A program made the position numbers and the translations under genes. This document shows, in pieces, positions 17,541 to 27,600 of a stretch of 64,000 bases of DNA (positions within the stretch are counted from its first letter, which is position 1; every line of letters begins with the position of its first letter). Below the pieces are notes generated by a model, which was not told the DNA's origin, did no database searches, and worked only from the letters and a program-made list of their open reading frames with translations. The stretch is taken from contig NCHA01000004.1 of the NCBI GenBank assembly GCA_002257025.1, positions 1 through 64,000 on the forward strand. The letters are read 5' to 3'. The DNA is from Sphingobacteriales bacterium 16-39-50 (GTDB lineage Bacteria > Bacteroidota > Bacteroidia > Sphingobacteriales > Sphingobacteriaceae).

Positions 17541-18559
17541 TTCAGTATCTCCTCCCAGGTAATTTTATTACCGTAGAATTTCTGAACGGCATTTTCCAGA
17601 CTATCATTATTACTGAAAGCGGCTATATTGCCATTCATCGGACTTTTTAAAGAAGGGCTTTGAAGGAAAAATGCATTTTCTGCATTAATAAGATCATGCG
17701 GTTGATTAAAATCCACAAAATAAACACCTGCAATGTCCCCATCTTTAACTTTATCCTCGTATAAGAACTGTGACAGGCAATGCTGATCATCAAACTTATG
17801 CTTTTTACCTTTGTTTGTTACAATCTGGGCTCCAAACCTGGAATCACTGATCGTCATTTTACAAAAATCACAATTATCCTTCCCGATTCGAATTGGTTCT
17901 GGTTCCGTACTGCAGGAACTGAAAAGCATAGAAAGTAGTCCGACAATAACCAGATTAAAAGCGTTTTTAGGGTGTTTACTTTTGTTTTTTCTTTTCAACT
18001 CAAAAACAACTACACCCAAAAGAACGGCACCAGCTCCTATAAAGATCCATCCACCGATATCCGGAATTGAATAGGCACCAAAATTAAGAAGCTGTTTAAA
18101 TCCGATTAATGGTGGCTGATAAGCCATACCCGGTACTATGATGGCTGCATTAGGATCAAGATTGTGCCCGTAATCGTATTCCCATCTCCAAAAATCAACC
18201 ATCGCCAATATTCCAAAGACAACAAATAACCCTAGAAGGAAGTTGATTAGCTTCCTTCTGGCAAGCAAACCGGCCAGAACAAAAAAGGCTGCAAAAAACA
18301 ATATGATACCCGGAAGCACTTTAAATTCAACAAAATCATCCGCATGAAGGGTCTTCATTCCTATATAATGATTCAATCCGTTTATGATCTCCACATTTCC
18401 GGCCAGTTTATTTGCATAAATCAGTAACATTAAGCCTTCAGGATATTGTGGGGCGTCCAGTTCAATTCTCCAGATTGGAGTAAAGAGTACCAGAACTAAA
18501 GAAAGACCGCATACAATAAGTGCAATGCTGCTTGTTTTGGCAATTTTATTATTACTCAT
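17537..18559 (-). CDS. nosL: membrane domain fused to NosL copper chaperone
   Basis: The protein has 340 residues in two parts. Residues 1-190 hold about four transmembrane segments (near 10-30, 82-100, 106-123, 168-187) with a long extracytoplasmic loop containing LDAPQYPEGL. Residues 218-340 are NosL, the copper chaperone for N2O reductase, with the metal motif NCDFCKM (C230, C233, M235). Between them lies a complete lipoprotein signal: a hydrophobic segment and LFSSC with Cys 216, preceded by Met 211. So NosL is either joined to a membrane module or also made from an internal start. The membrane part sits where clade II clusters often have the small membrane gene nosB; that identity is inferred. 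Confidence 0.9.
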   Translation of the reverse strand: MSNNKIAKTSSIALIVCGLSLVLVLFTPIWRIELDAPQYPEGLMLLIYANKLAGNVEIINGLNHYIGMKTLHADDFVEFKVLPGIILFFAAFFVLAGLLARRKLINFLLGLFVVFGILAMVDFWRWEYDYGHNLDPNAAIIVPGMAYQPPLIGFKQLLNFGAYSIPDIGGWIFIGAGAVLLGVVVFELKRKNKSKHPKNAFNLVIVGLLSMLFSSCSTEPEPIRIGKDNCDFCKMTISDSRFGAQIVTNKGKKHKFDDQHCLSQFLYEDKVKDGDIAGVYFVDFNQPHDLINAENAFFLQSPSLKSPMNGNIAAFSNNDSLENAVQKFYGNKITWEEILK

Positions 18560-18570
18560 AATAAATTGTT

Positions 18571-18621
18571 AAAAAAGGAGAGATATGAAATTGCTAAAAG
18601 CATATCCCATACCTCTCCTTA
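18571..18621 (-). terminator. hairpin with T-tract between nosZ and nosL
   Basis: Reading the minus strand after the nosZ stop, AAGGAGAG pairs with CTCTCCTT, an inner ATATG/CATAT pairing extends the stem, and six T residues follow (complement of 18571-18576). It probably terminates or attenuates the nosZ transcript, allowing more NosZ than accessory proteins. Confidence 0.65.
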
Positions 18622-18628
18622 ATGAAAA

Positions 18629-20641
18629 TTATTTTTTGGCCGCAGCACCCTGAACGGCTGCATTATCTGGTTTAGGTGTATTAGTACCGGTACTAAAACT
18701 AATCGGAACATTACTTCCAGCTGGAGAAACCCGCACATATCCTGACATTTCCTGGTGCAATGCACTACAGAAGTCGGTACAATACATTGGGTACATACCG
18801 GCTTTTAGCGGAATCCATTTCAAGGTAGTTGTTTCACCTGGCATTACTAAAAGTTCGGCATTTAAAGCTCCTTTAACGGCAAAACCATGTGGAACATCCC
18901 AATCCTGTTCAAGGTTAGTAGTATGGAAATAAACTTCATCGCCTACTCTGACACCTTCAATATTATCCGGGGTAAGGTGTGAGCGCATCAGGGTCATGTT
19001 AATATGCACCTTGTTACCTTCACGCCATACTTTTGCTTCTTTCTCACCTTTAGCAACGTAAGGGTGCTTATTTTCTTCGATCTTAAAGAACTTAGTTGAA
19101 TTGTTTTTTATTACATCAGCAGCAACTCCCTGTGCATAGTGTGGTTCACCAATGGTTGGGAAGTCTAATAACAATTGCATCTTATCGCCGCTGATATCAT
19201 ACAACTGAGCACTCTGAGAAAGCTCGGGGCCTGTTGGCAAATAACGATCTTTGGTAATTTTATTATAAGCTACCAGGTATTTTCCTGTTGGCTTTTTGGA
19301 GTCTCCTCCAGGAATCATCAGGTGACCTACAGAATAGTAAGTAGGAACCCTATCTAAAACTTTAAGATCCTTTACATTCCACTTTACAACCTCACTTGAA
19401 ACAAACATGGAAGTGTATGCATTTCCTTTATCGTCAAACTCTGTATGCAATGGACCTAAACCTGGTTTTTTAACCTCGCCGTATAAAGCAGCTTCGTACT
19501 TAATAACCGGAATGCCATCATACTCGCCGTCAAATGCCTTATCTGCAATAGCTTTCTGAATTTTATCAAAACTGAATACAGGAATCAAAGCAGCAAGTTT
19601 ACCACTACCAACAATATATTCCCCGGTTGGATCAACGTCGCAACCATGCGGAGATTTAGGACATGGAATCATATAAACCAAGCCAGGGAAATCTCTGATA
19701 TCCAGAACGGTCACCTGATTTTTGATCGTGGAAGTTGCAGTATGAGTGCTTTCGTCAAAACGATTGCTGGCATATTTTACAGCCTGCTTGCGGCCTTTAC
19801 CCTCTTTGATTAGCTTTTCTGCCATCTTCCAGTTTACCGCCATGATAAAATCCTTATCACGTTTTGATGCATTCACTTCCAATAAAGTATTGGCCTGCTC
19901 AGTATTATAAGTACTGAAGAAGAACCAGCCATTGGATTTCCCTTTTCCGGCATGACTCAGGTCAAAATTAACGCCCGGTCCCTGCAACTGGAATGCAACA
20001 TCCATATTTCCACTGGTCTTATCTACACTAATAAAGCTGATTGTACCTTTAAAATTCTCCTTATAAGTATTGATCGGAACATCCCCATTTTTATCATCCG
20101 GTGGAATACTAAATCTGGTTCCTGCAACAATATATTCTGAGTTCTCTGTAATAAAAGGCGAAGAGTGGTTACCTCCACTGTTTGGAAGTTCCAGAATCTC
20201 GGCAGTCCGGAATGTTTTAAGGTCAATTCTGGCAACACGAGGAGTATTATTTCCATTTGCAAATACCCAGCGACCATCAATTTCGCCATTGGTCTGAGAC
20301 ATGGATACGTGGTGAAGATCATCCCATGGAACATTTCCGTGAGAGGTATTTAACATCGGCTTGGTTTCTTCAGAATAACCCCAGCCCTTTTCAGGATCTA
20401 CAGAAAAAACAGGGATTACACGAAGCAATCTGCCACTTGGAAGCCCGTAAACGGACAGTTGTCCGCTAAATCCCCCGGACACGAAGTTATAATACTCATC
20501 ATATTTACCCGGGGCAACATACACTTTTGCAGCAGCATCTCCGCTAACAACAGAGCCTGCATCTTTTGGCTTACAAGCATTCATACTTGCTAATAATGCA
20601 AGGGCAGCCATCCCCTGTACATATTTGGAATTTATCTTCAT
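18629..20641 (-). CDS. nosZ: nitrous oxide reductase, clade II type
   Basis: NosZ reduces N2O to N2 as the last step of denitrification outside the cytoplasmic membrane. The protein has 670 residues: an N-terminal beta-propeller with CuZ ligands (DDLHHVSMSQTNG near 110, NSGGNHSSPF near 160, KSPHGCDVDPTG near 325) and a C-terminal cupredoxin with the CuA motif C621-x3-C625-x3-H629 (CTDFCSALHQEM). The signal is Sec-type, without twin arginines, and ends in MNAC, a possible Bacteroidota lipoprotein site. Absence of a Tat signal and of nosR marks the clade II type. It follows a cytochrome c gene and precedes nosLDFY. Confidence 0.98.
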   Translation of the reverse strand: MKINSKYVQGMAALALLASMNACKPKDAGSVVSGDAAAKVYVAPGKYDEYYNFVSGGFSGQLSVYGLPSGRLLRVIPVFSVDPEKGWGYSEETKPMLNTSHGNVPWDDLHHVSMSQTNGEIDGRWVFANGNNTPRVARIDLKTFRTAEILELPNSGGNHSSPFITENSEYIVAGTRFSIPPDDKNGDVPINTYKENFKGTISFISVDKTSGNMDVAFQLQGPGVNFDLSHAGKGKSNGWFFFSTYNTEQANTLLEVNASKRDKDFIMAVNWKMAEKLIKEGKGRKQAVKYASNRFDESTHTATSTIKNQVTVLDIRDFPGLVYMIPCPKSPHGCDVDPTGEYIVGSGKLAALIPVFSFDKIQKAIADKAFDGEYDGIPVIKYEAALYGEVKKPGLGPLHTEFDDKGNAYTSMFVSSEVVKWNVKDLKVLDRVPTYYSVGHLMIPGGDSKKPTGKYLVAYNKITKDRYLPTGPELSQSAQLYDISGDKMQLLLDFPTIGEPHYAQGVAADVIKNNSTKFFKIEENKHPYVAKGEKEAKVWREGNKVHINMTLMRSHLTPDNIEGVRVGDEVYFHTTNLEQDWDVPHGFAVKGALNAELLVMPGETTTLKWIPLKAGMYPMYCTDFCSALHQEMSGYVRVSPAGSNVPISFSTGTNTPKPDNAAVQGAAAKK

Positions 20642-20787
20642 TTTTTTAATTATATGGTTTTAATAATTTTAGTTTAATTCTCCTTTTTATGTTTAAAAAA
20701 AGCACAAAGTATCTCTGTTAAGCATTTTTTTGAATGCCATTATCCCTTTTTAAGAAATTTACAGAGCTTATAAGGCCTGGATCAAAC

Positions 20788-21273
20788 CTATTTTACTCCG
20801 TCATTCTGGCGCATGAATTCAAGCAGATTTCTGGCATCTTCATCTGAAAGATTTTGATTTGGCATACGTACCAGACAAAGTTCAAGCTGTGCCTGTACTT
20901 CTGGATCTTTATCGATCATTACATCAGTATTGGTGATGAAATTCATGATCCACTCAGGCTTCCGGCGGGTTGTCACTCCTGCCCATCCCGGACCCACCAG
21001 TTTCTCATCAGTAAGTTTATGGCAACTGCTGCACTTTACCTGAGAGACCTGATTTCCTAATTCAGCTTTCGCGACATCCAATGTCGGAGAAAGGTCTACG
21101 CTGGTAAATTTACCTTCACCTCTGTGAGGATCATACGAAGGGTTGCCTGAATCTGTGCTGGCAGTAGACTCGGTTGTGGCTTCAGTGGTTTTCTCTGAAT
21201 CACTACTACCACCGCATGAAGCTGCAGCAACAATAATCAGAGTAATAATGCTTAGTGAAAGAAGTTTTTTCAT
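20788..21273 (-). CDS. mono-haem cytochrome c lipoprotein, likely electron donor to NosZ
   Basis: This is a 161-residue exported lipoprotein with lipid-attachment Cys 20 (VAAASC), a Ser/Thr-rich linker (22-45) and one class I cytochrome c domain. The haem motif CSSCH is at 81-85 and the likely axial Met is M137 (VRMPNQ). It is first in the nos gene row, 146 bp ahead of nosZ, so it most likely passes electrons to the CuA site of NosZ. Its promoter region is shared with the divergent Crp/Fnr regulator and holds an FNR-like palindrome. Confidence 0.94.
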   Translation of the reverse strand: MKKLLSLSIITLIIVAAASCGGSSDSEKTTEATTESTASTDSGNPSYDPHRGEGKFTSVDLSPTLDVAKAELGNQVSQVKCSSCHKLTDEKLVGPGWAGVTTRRKPEWIMNFITNTDVMIDKDPEVQAQLELCLVRMPNQNLSDEDARNLLEFMRQNDGVK

Positions 21274-21355
21274 GTTTCAGAATTTAATTTTAGGAACTAT
21301 TTGTTTGTACAATTTTACCTAAGACCTAAGGATCTTCTTATGCGTTCAATCATAA

Positions 21356-21369
21356 ATGATAAATATCAT
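21356..21369. promoter_or_regulatory. FNR-like operator ATGAT-N4-ATCAT in the divergent nos promoter region
   Basis: The 5-4-5 inverted repeat differs from the FNR consensus (TTGAT-N4-ATCAA) only at the outer base of each arm. It lies about 85 bp from the starts of both the cytochrome c/nosZ row and the Crp/Fnr gene. On the plus strand it is followed at once by TATATTTG (21369-21376), a match to the Bacteroidota -7 element, so binding there could repress the regulator gene while activating the nos side. Confidence 0.6.
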
Positions 21370-21446
21370 ATATTTGAATAAGCAGGGTCACAATTTGAGT
21401 CTCTGCCAGACTATAGTTTTGTTTATCATTCAAAAATGTATAAATT

Positions 21447-22067
21447 ATGATTGATATTAACTTATTATTGGCATGGGGGGCTACTTATAAAAAGATTAGT
21501 TCAGGCGAAACAATCTTCTGCGAAGGACAGGTTTGCAGCTACTATTTTCAATTGGTAAGCGGAACTGTAAGATGGATTAATATAGATGCTGAAGGAAGAG
21601 AATGTATTCACAGCATTATAGAACCAGGTGAATCCTTCGGCGAATTCCCGCTCTTTGATGATGGGCCTTATGCTGCATCAGCAATTGCCGAATCAGACTG
21701 CATCCTGATAAGACTTTATAAGCCAACATTTATTAATCTGCTGAAGGAAAACACAAATTTGCTTTTTGATTTTACCCGATTATTAACCAGGAGATTAAGA
21801 TTCAGATACTCTGTTATCCAGTCATTTGCCTGCCATAACCCTGAAACAAGAATAATTAATTTGATTAACCATTTGAAAGCAGAAAACAAGAACTTCTGCA
21901 AAGAGTGCAATCAATTAAAATTAACCCGGCAGCAAATAGCATACATGACTGGCTTGAGAGTTGAAACCGTTATCCGAACCATGCGATTAATGCATGAAAA
22001 AGGAGAATTGGTAATCAGCAAGGGTAAAGTGTATTGTAAGGATATGATTGAAGTCATAGCGACATAA
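21447..22067 (+). CDS. Crp/Fnr-family transcription regulator of the nos cluster
   Basis: This is a 206-residue regulator with an N-terminal cNMP-binding-fold domain (residues 10-110, motifs SGTVRWI, PGESFGEFPLF) and a C-terminal winged helix-turn-helix (KLTRQQIAYMTGLRVETVIR, about 158-178). Cys residues occur in pairs, CEGQVC in the sensor part and FCKEC just before the helix-turn-helix, so a redox or Fe-S role is possible but the arrangement is not the Fnr one. It is divergent from the cytochrome c-nosZ row with the FNR-like palindrome between. Control of N2O reduction in response to NO or O2 is inferred. Confidence 0.9.
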   Translation: MIDINLLLAWGATYKKISSGETIFCEGQVCSYYFQLVSGTVRWINIDAEGRECIHSIIEPGESFGEFPLFDDGPYAASAIAESDCILIRLYKPTFINLLKENTNLLFDFTRLLTRRLRFRYSVIQSFACHNPETRIINLINHLKAENKNFCKECNQLKLTRQQIAYMTGLRVETVIRTMRLMHEKGELVISKGKVYCKDMIEVIAT

Positions 22068-22095
22068 TTAATTCCGGGCTATTTTTGTACTAATC

Positions 22096-23334
22096 ATGAA
22101 TAGCTTTTTATCTAAGTGGCTCAGTATATCTATACTAAATCTATCGTTTGTTGCAGCTCTGGGATTAATTCTGCGTTACAAAATTGCCTATTCCCTTCCC
22201 TTTCTTGATCAGAAATATATTCTGCATAGTCATTCTCATTTTGCATTCTCAGGCTGGATCACCCAAACGCTGATGATTCTGATGATCTTTTACCTGAGCA
22301 AATCATTGGGAAAAGAGATTACTAACAGGTACCGCTGGTTATTATACGCTAATCTGATCAGTTCCTATGGTATGATGATTTCCTTCATCTTACAGGGATA
22401 CGGCTTGTATTCCATCAGTTTTTCAACTCTCAATATTTTTGCATTTTACGCCTTTGCATTTTACTTCTGGCTCGATCTTAACCGAATTAAAGAGAAAAGC
22501 ACAACAATTCTCTGGTTTAAAGCCGCTTTGGTTTTTGGGTTCATTTCATCATTTGGAGCATTTAATCTGGCTTATATGATGGCCAATAAGATGAGTAATC
22601 AGAACGTATATCTGACCTCAATCTATTTTTTTCTCCATTTTCAGTACAATGGATGGTTCCTCTTTGCAGGGATGGGACTGCTTAACGACAAGCTGGAAAT
22701 TATCACTGGGGAGCGAATGAAACTCTACAGGGCATTCCAGCTTTTTTGCTTTGCCTGCATACCAGCGTATTTCCTTTCAATCCTTTGGATGGAATTTATC
22801 AGCAATATCTACATTTTACTTATTACAGCAGTAATTTCACAATTGGCTTCCTGGATAATTATACTGAACGTTTATTATAAGAATAGAAGTTTGATCCGAC
22901 AGAAGATTACACATTATGGAAAAATCCTGCTGATCTTGTCGGCTTTAGCTTTTTCTATAAAATTGATTTTGCAATCGGGATCTATACATCCTGAGTTAAG
23001 CCATTTATCCTATGGATTCAGGCCAATAATAATCGGGTACCTCCATCTTGTTCTGTTGGGGGTAACAAGCATATTTCTGTTGGGATATATTGTTTCCTTT
23101 GAGCTGATCAGAATCAACAAATTACTAATTAAGGGCATATTCATCTTTGTGGCAGGAGTAATTATCAATGAGTTGCTCCTGATGATTCAGGGTGTGGCAG
23201 CATTGAGTTATACCGCGATACCTTATATCAATGAGATGTTACTTGCTGCTGCAGTCATTCTATTCAGCGGTATACTGATCATGCTGATCAGTCGTTTTAC
23301 CATCTTGAAAAAGGAAGTGATGCAAAGACTCTAA
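22096..23334 (+). CDS. polytopic membrane protein with buried His motifs, possibly NnrS/haem-copper-oxidase-like
   Basis: This is an integral membrane protein of 412 residues with about 12 predicted helices. His residues fall in or at the edge of helices: LHSHSHFAFSGW near 43-53, FFLHFQYNGW near 180 and GYLHLVLLG near 315. This spacing recalls haem-binding helices of NO reductase/oxidase subunit I and of NnrS, but the complete ligand set of an active haem-copper oxidase is not evident. It lies 28 bp after the Crp/Fnr gene and is probably co-transcribed with it. A role in NO metabolism or sensing is inferred from the position next to nos; the family is not certain. Confidence 0.7.
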   Translation: MNSFLSKWLSISILNLSFVAALGLILRYKIAYSLPFLDQKYILHSHSHFAFSGWITQTLMILMIFYLSKSLGKEITNRYRWLLYANLISSYGMMISFILQGYGLYSISFSTLNIFAFYAFAFYFWLDLNRIKEKSTTILWFKAALVFGFISSFGAFNLAYMMANKMSNQNVYLTSIYFFLHFQYNGWFLFAGMGLLNDKLEIITGERMKLYRAFQLFCFACIPAYFLSILWMEFISNIYILLITAVISQLASWIIILNVYYKNRSLIRQKITHYGKILLILSALAFSIKLILQSGSIHPELSHLSYGFRPIIIGYLHLVLLGVTSIFLLGYIVSFELIRINKLLIKGIFIFVAGVIINELLLMIQGVAALSYTAIPYINEMLLAAAVILFSGILIMLISRFTILKKEVMQRL

Positions 23335-23355
23335 ATAATCGAATAGACAATCAAT

Positions 23356-23898
23356 TTACAGATTCCGTTTTGCCTGCAAGAGATGCCTCCTGTTATGCGC
23401 AAGCAAAAATCTGAACGTGTCGCCAAGCCTGATACCTATGAAAGGGGAAATAGACAGGGGAATTTTAACAGAAGCCATGTCCAGGCTTTTTGCATCACTC
23501 AGATACCCCAGCAATAATTCTTCCTGACGAAGGAATTCGCTAATGACCCTTTTTGAATCAAGCCCCTTTTCAGGCTGATGATCTCTAAATGCTTTAAACT
23601 TTTTGGTACCGGTTTCGGGCGACATAATCTTTGTAAAATAATCTCCAAGCCAGCCGCTTTTATAGACCGATGAATCCGATCTTTTAGCCCGCTTAAGTGC
23701 ATCGCTGATCTGTGGCAAATAATAGAACCCATAGCTGTTTAAATGATCAAGACACTGCAAAATACTCCAGCCTCCCGAATCAGCAGGGCTTTGCAATATA
23801 GTTTCAGAAACATTTTCAAAACTTTCTTTTACCTGTGCAATCTGATTTCTAAGCTCCGCTTCAAGTTCTTCTGTCAGCCTGTATTTGTTGAGTTTCAT
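23356..23898 (-). CDS. DinB-superfamily protein
   Basis: This is a cytoplasmic protein of 180 residues, predicted to be a four-helix bundle. The putative metal-binding His residues are in CLDHLNSY near 51 and LLAHNRRHLLQ near 167-171. These fit the DinB_2 (DUF1569/YfiT-like) pattern, whose members act as thiol-dependent transferases or have no known job. It converges on the membrane protein gene and is followed upstream by a Crp-type regulator on the same strand, 66 bp away. Confidence 0.8.
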   Translation of the reverse strand: MKLNKYRLTEELEAELRNQIAQVKESFENVSETILQSPADSGGWSILQCLDHLNSYGFYYLPQISDALKRAKRSDSSVYKSGWLGDYFTKIMSPETGTKKFKAFRDHQPEKGLDSKRVISEFLRQEELLLGYLSDAKSLDMASVKIPLSISPFIGIRLGDTFRFLLAHNRRHLLQAKRNL

Positions 23899-23964
23899 GA
23901 TAGGTATTGAAATCTCAAAATAATGCAGTTGTAATTAAAAATTTGTTGGTATTTACCAAGATTT

Positions 23965-24573
23965 TCAAATAATAACTCTGTTGATGAGCTTGCTGAAATT
24001 TGTCGGGTCAATACCCAGATAATTTGCCAGGTATTTATGAGGTACTATATTTAGAATGTGCGGACTTCGGGTAAGTAATTTTTTAAACTTTTCCTCCGAA
24101 GAAAAACATTGCAATTCTGCCAGTCGTTCAAGTACCCCGGCAAGTGCTCCCGAAACTCCCGTCATTATGATGGATCTTACACCCTGATGCCTGAGCATAA
24201 GATCATTCAGATCAGAGAAAGAAGCTCTTAAAAATTCAGATTTACTTAAGGCTTCATAATTATATTTCGAGACCTGATCATTCAGCATTGAATCCAGAAC
24301 TCCGCCAAATGAAGGTGCATAAGTAAATACCAGAGTTGCCTCACGTCCGTATTCATCATGGTAGTAGACCCGCTGAATCCCATCCAGAACAAAATAAAGA
24401 TACCTTTCCCTTTCACCAGAGCGGGTAATGATCTCCTTTCTTCTGGCAGTAAATGGAGTCCATATCTTAGAAAAAGCATCCCACTCCTCCTGATTCAGTT
24501 TATGAATCCGATCACTCAGGAGTTTTAACTGGCCTTTTGAGTTTTCTGTTGTCTGTTGTTTGTTACCAGTCAT
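23965..24573 (-). CDS. Crp/Fnr-type regulator of the Bacteroidota Crp-like group
   Basis: This 202-residue protein has a cNMP-binding fold (residues 35-130; YLYFVLDGIQRVYYHD, PSFGGVLDSML) and a shortened C-terminal helix-turn-helix ending in VPHKYLANYLGIDPTNFSKL. The same ending occurs in the regulator at 58866-59432. Such proteins often control a divergent or adjacent small-molecule enzyme gene; here the DinB-like gene follows 66 bp downstream, so the two may form a unit. The effector is unknown. Confidence 0.88.
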   Translation of the reverse strand: MTGNKQQTTENSKGQLKLLSDRIHKLNQEEWDAFSKIWTPFTARRKEIITRSGERERYLYFVLDGIQRVYYHDEYGREATLVFTYAPSFGGVLDSMLNDQVSKYNYEALSKSEFLRASFSDLNDLMLRHQGVRSIIMTGVSGALAGVLERLAELQCFSSEEKFKKLLTRSPHILNIVPHKYLANYLGIDPTNFSKLINRVII

Positions 24574-24597
24574 AGATTATGCGTTGATTCCAACCAG

Positions 24598-24640
24598 CAC
24601 ATTTGCTAATTTGCTAATTTACACATTTGCTAATACACTA
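24598..24640. repeat. short tandem TTTGCTAAT repeat
   Basis: Three copies of TTTGCTAAT, two of them directly adjacent and the third after TTACACA, lie between the Crp-type regulator and the end of the surface-protein gene. It has no coding content. Confidence 0.5.
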
Positions 24641-24653
24641 ATAAGCAGCTGCT

Positions 24654-27600
24654 TCATCTCAATATCGTCACAGCCCCCGAAATAACTTGCCGCCCCTTGG
24701 TTTTAGGGTCAATAATATAATAATAGGTACCTACCGGCAAATCTATTCCATTAAATTGTCCGTTCCATGGTTTAGAATAACCCTTGCTGCTCTGGTAAAC
24801 TATCCCTCCATACCTGCTGAAAACCTTAACGGTGGCATTGGCATAACTCTCAAGGTATTTCACATTCCAAAGGTCGTTCATCCCATCGTTATTGGGACTA
24901 AATGCATTCGGTACTTCAGGCTGTTTCAATACCTTAATCCGGATATTATCCATAGCAGTACATGCCTGATCGGAGGTAACAGTCAGTGTATAAACAATGT
25001 CCTCTGCAGGGCTTGCTACCGGATCTGGTATATCATCGCGGCTTAAACCAGTTGAAGGAAACCATTTATAAGTCAGGTTACTACCGCTTGCTATTGCATT
25101 CAGTTTAGTTTCACCTCCTTCAAGGATCAATGTATCTCTGCCGGCATTAACCGAAGGAGTTGGCATGACTGTTATTGTCTGAGAAATTGATTCAGAACAA
25201 CCATTATTAGCAGAAAAGATATATTGCAGGGTATGTGTACCAACTCCCGCTTGTGCAGGATTAAATATCCCTGTTGAAGATAGCCCGGGACCAGAAAAAG
25301 TACCAATTCCCGTCTGTCCAGATAATTCACTTGCCTGAATTATGCGAAAAGGAGCAATCTCCTGACAAACATTTGTCAGAGTAGTAAAACTTACAGAAGG
25401 AGCCGCCAATAAGGTGAGAGTTTGAATTTCTTCATCAGCACAGCTTCCCCCCGAATACGCGACCATTCTTATTCTGACTTGCTTTGTAGCCTGTGAACTA
25501 AAAACAGGATAAGAAAAACGGTACTCTTTGTTTGGAAGTGGATTCTCATCAACAATTTTATTTGTGGGGGCATTATCATAATCAAAATACCACTCTACTT
25601 TTCCAACGTCACCAAAATCAACAGTCGATGTATTACGAAATACTACCTCCTTATTACTGCATAAGCCCGCAGGGTTTAAAACTTCAAAACCAGCAGTTGG
25701 GATGGCGCCATTTACGGTAAATGTTTTAACCACAGTATTTACACAGCCTGCCTTTGAAGTTACAGTTAGTGTGACCTGATAATTACCTGCAAGAGTATAT
25801 CTGTGAGTGGGATTTTTTAGTGTGGATGTATTCGTACCCGGAGCCGCTGAAGCATTACCAAAATCCCAAAGATAAGTTAACTCAGTACCATCTGATATTG
25901 TCGTAGAATCTGTAAACTGGGCAAAAGAGTCTTTAATACAAACCTCGGGGACTCCAAAATTGACTACAGGAGATGGATTAATCAGTATTGATTTTTCAAA
26001 TGTGAGACCCTCACAACCATTTTCAGTCAGCACCCTTAATTTGACGATATAAGTTCCACTGACTTTGAAAGTATGAGTAAAGGGACTTGCAGAATCCTTT
26101 TCCTCTACCGGACTCTGATCGCCAAAATCCCAGAACCATTTAATGATCTTACCCTCTGAGGAAACCGACTGATCACTGAAAGTTACTGTCTTATTTTCGC
26201 AGGCAGGAGAACCTGCAGTAAAATCTGCAACTGGAAGAGCATAAATGATAATATCCTGAGAGAAAACCTCTGAAACACAACCACTTTCCCCCTCTACAAT
26301 AAATTTGACCTTATAAGTTCCGCTCTTTTTGTAAATATGAGTTGGGTGTTGTTTATCAGAAAATTCATTGTCGCCAAAATCCCATATCCAACTGATTATT
26401 TTTTTTTCATTGGCAACACTGGTATCCCTGAATGCAACTGAAGCATTGACACAACTTTGACTTAATGTCTTAAAAGAGGCTACAGGGGGATCAAATATCT
26501 CGAAATCCAGGCTAATCAGTTCACTAGCATCACAGCCCGATGGATTAGGATTTTGAGCAATAGCAGTAATTTTATACTTACCGATAGTTTTATACACAGG
26601 GTCAGCTTGAGGATAAACATAGCTGTACACTGTTCTTCCATCAATTTGAGAAGTTGTAAAAACCGGATTGGAATCTGTGTATGAACTTTTCCCATCGTCA
26701 AGATCCCATACAATACTTGAAGACTGATACGGAAGCTTTAATATGAATTTGGGTGCCGAATTTGAACAACCACTCGTAATGACCTTAGATGATTGAGTAT
26801 TTGCAGTAATATTCTGAAAGAGATTTCGAACATCGGCACCGGCCAGATAGGCATATGACTCAACAGCCCCGTAGCCATAAGCTATCGCAACAAAGCCCCC
26901 GTTTGCTTTGATCCTATGCTGATCCTGAGAGCCTGTAACATCAATAATAACATATGAATATTCATTATCAATTGTTTTAAAATTACTTACGGCTACACCA
27001 TCTACTGTTAAACCGGCAGTATCAGCAGTCTTAATTATAATATTCAGAAAATACTTCGAAATATTAGTTCTGACACCTGCAACGCTATTTAATTTGGAAA
27101 ATACTGTAATGTCGCTCAATGTCTGTTCAATGGGATTCAAAATAGTCATTTCAGGATCACCGGGAAATACAGAACTCTGGATATTTACCGGGTTTGCTGC
27201 ATTACAATTCTGAGCACTTTGATACTGAGCAACCCCTATTGGTTTATCAGACTTCAGAATACTGGGCTTATTGGTAAAATAGGTTATAATACTCCCCTTT
27301 TTATATGGGTTGCTCAATAGAGTACCCAGAGCAAGGGTGTTGCTGCCATTTACCGTAATATTGGTATTGTCTTCCGAAACAATGATACGAACAGCATCAA
27401 TATTCCCGTTCTCAGTATTGTAGAAAGGGGCAGTCACGAAGTTCTTTCCCCATGAGGATACCGGGAATAGCTGCTGATATAAGTTATCGCCTCCACTGGG
27501 AATTGTCCTGGGATTTCCAACTTCGCAAAAGGCAGACCATGTACTTCCCGAAAAAACTGCTATCGGTTTACAACTTCCTAAAGTTCTTATCAGTGAGCCG

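Noticed and set aside
20023-20334. Overlapping frames on both strands inside nosZ
   Set aside because: They are shadows of the strong nosZ reading frame.
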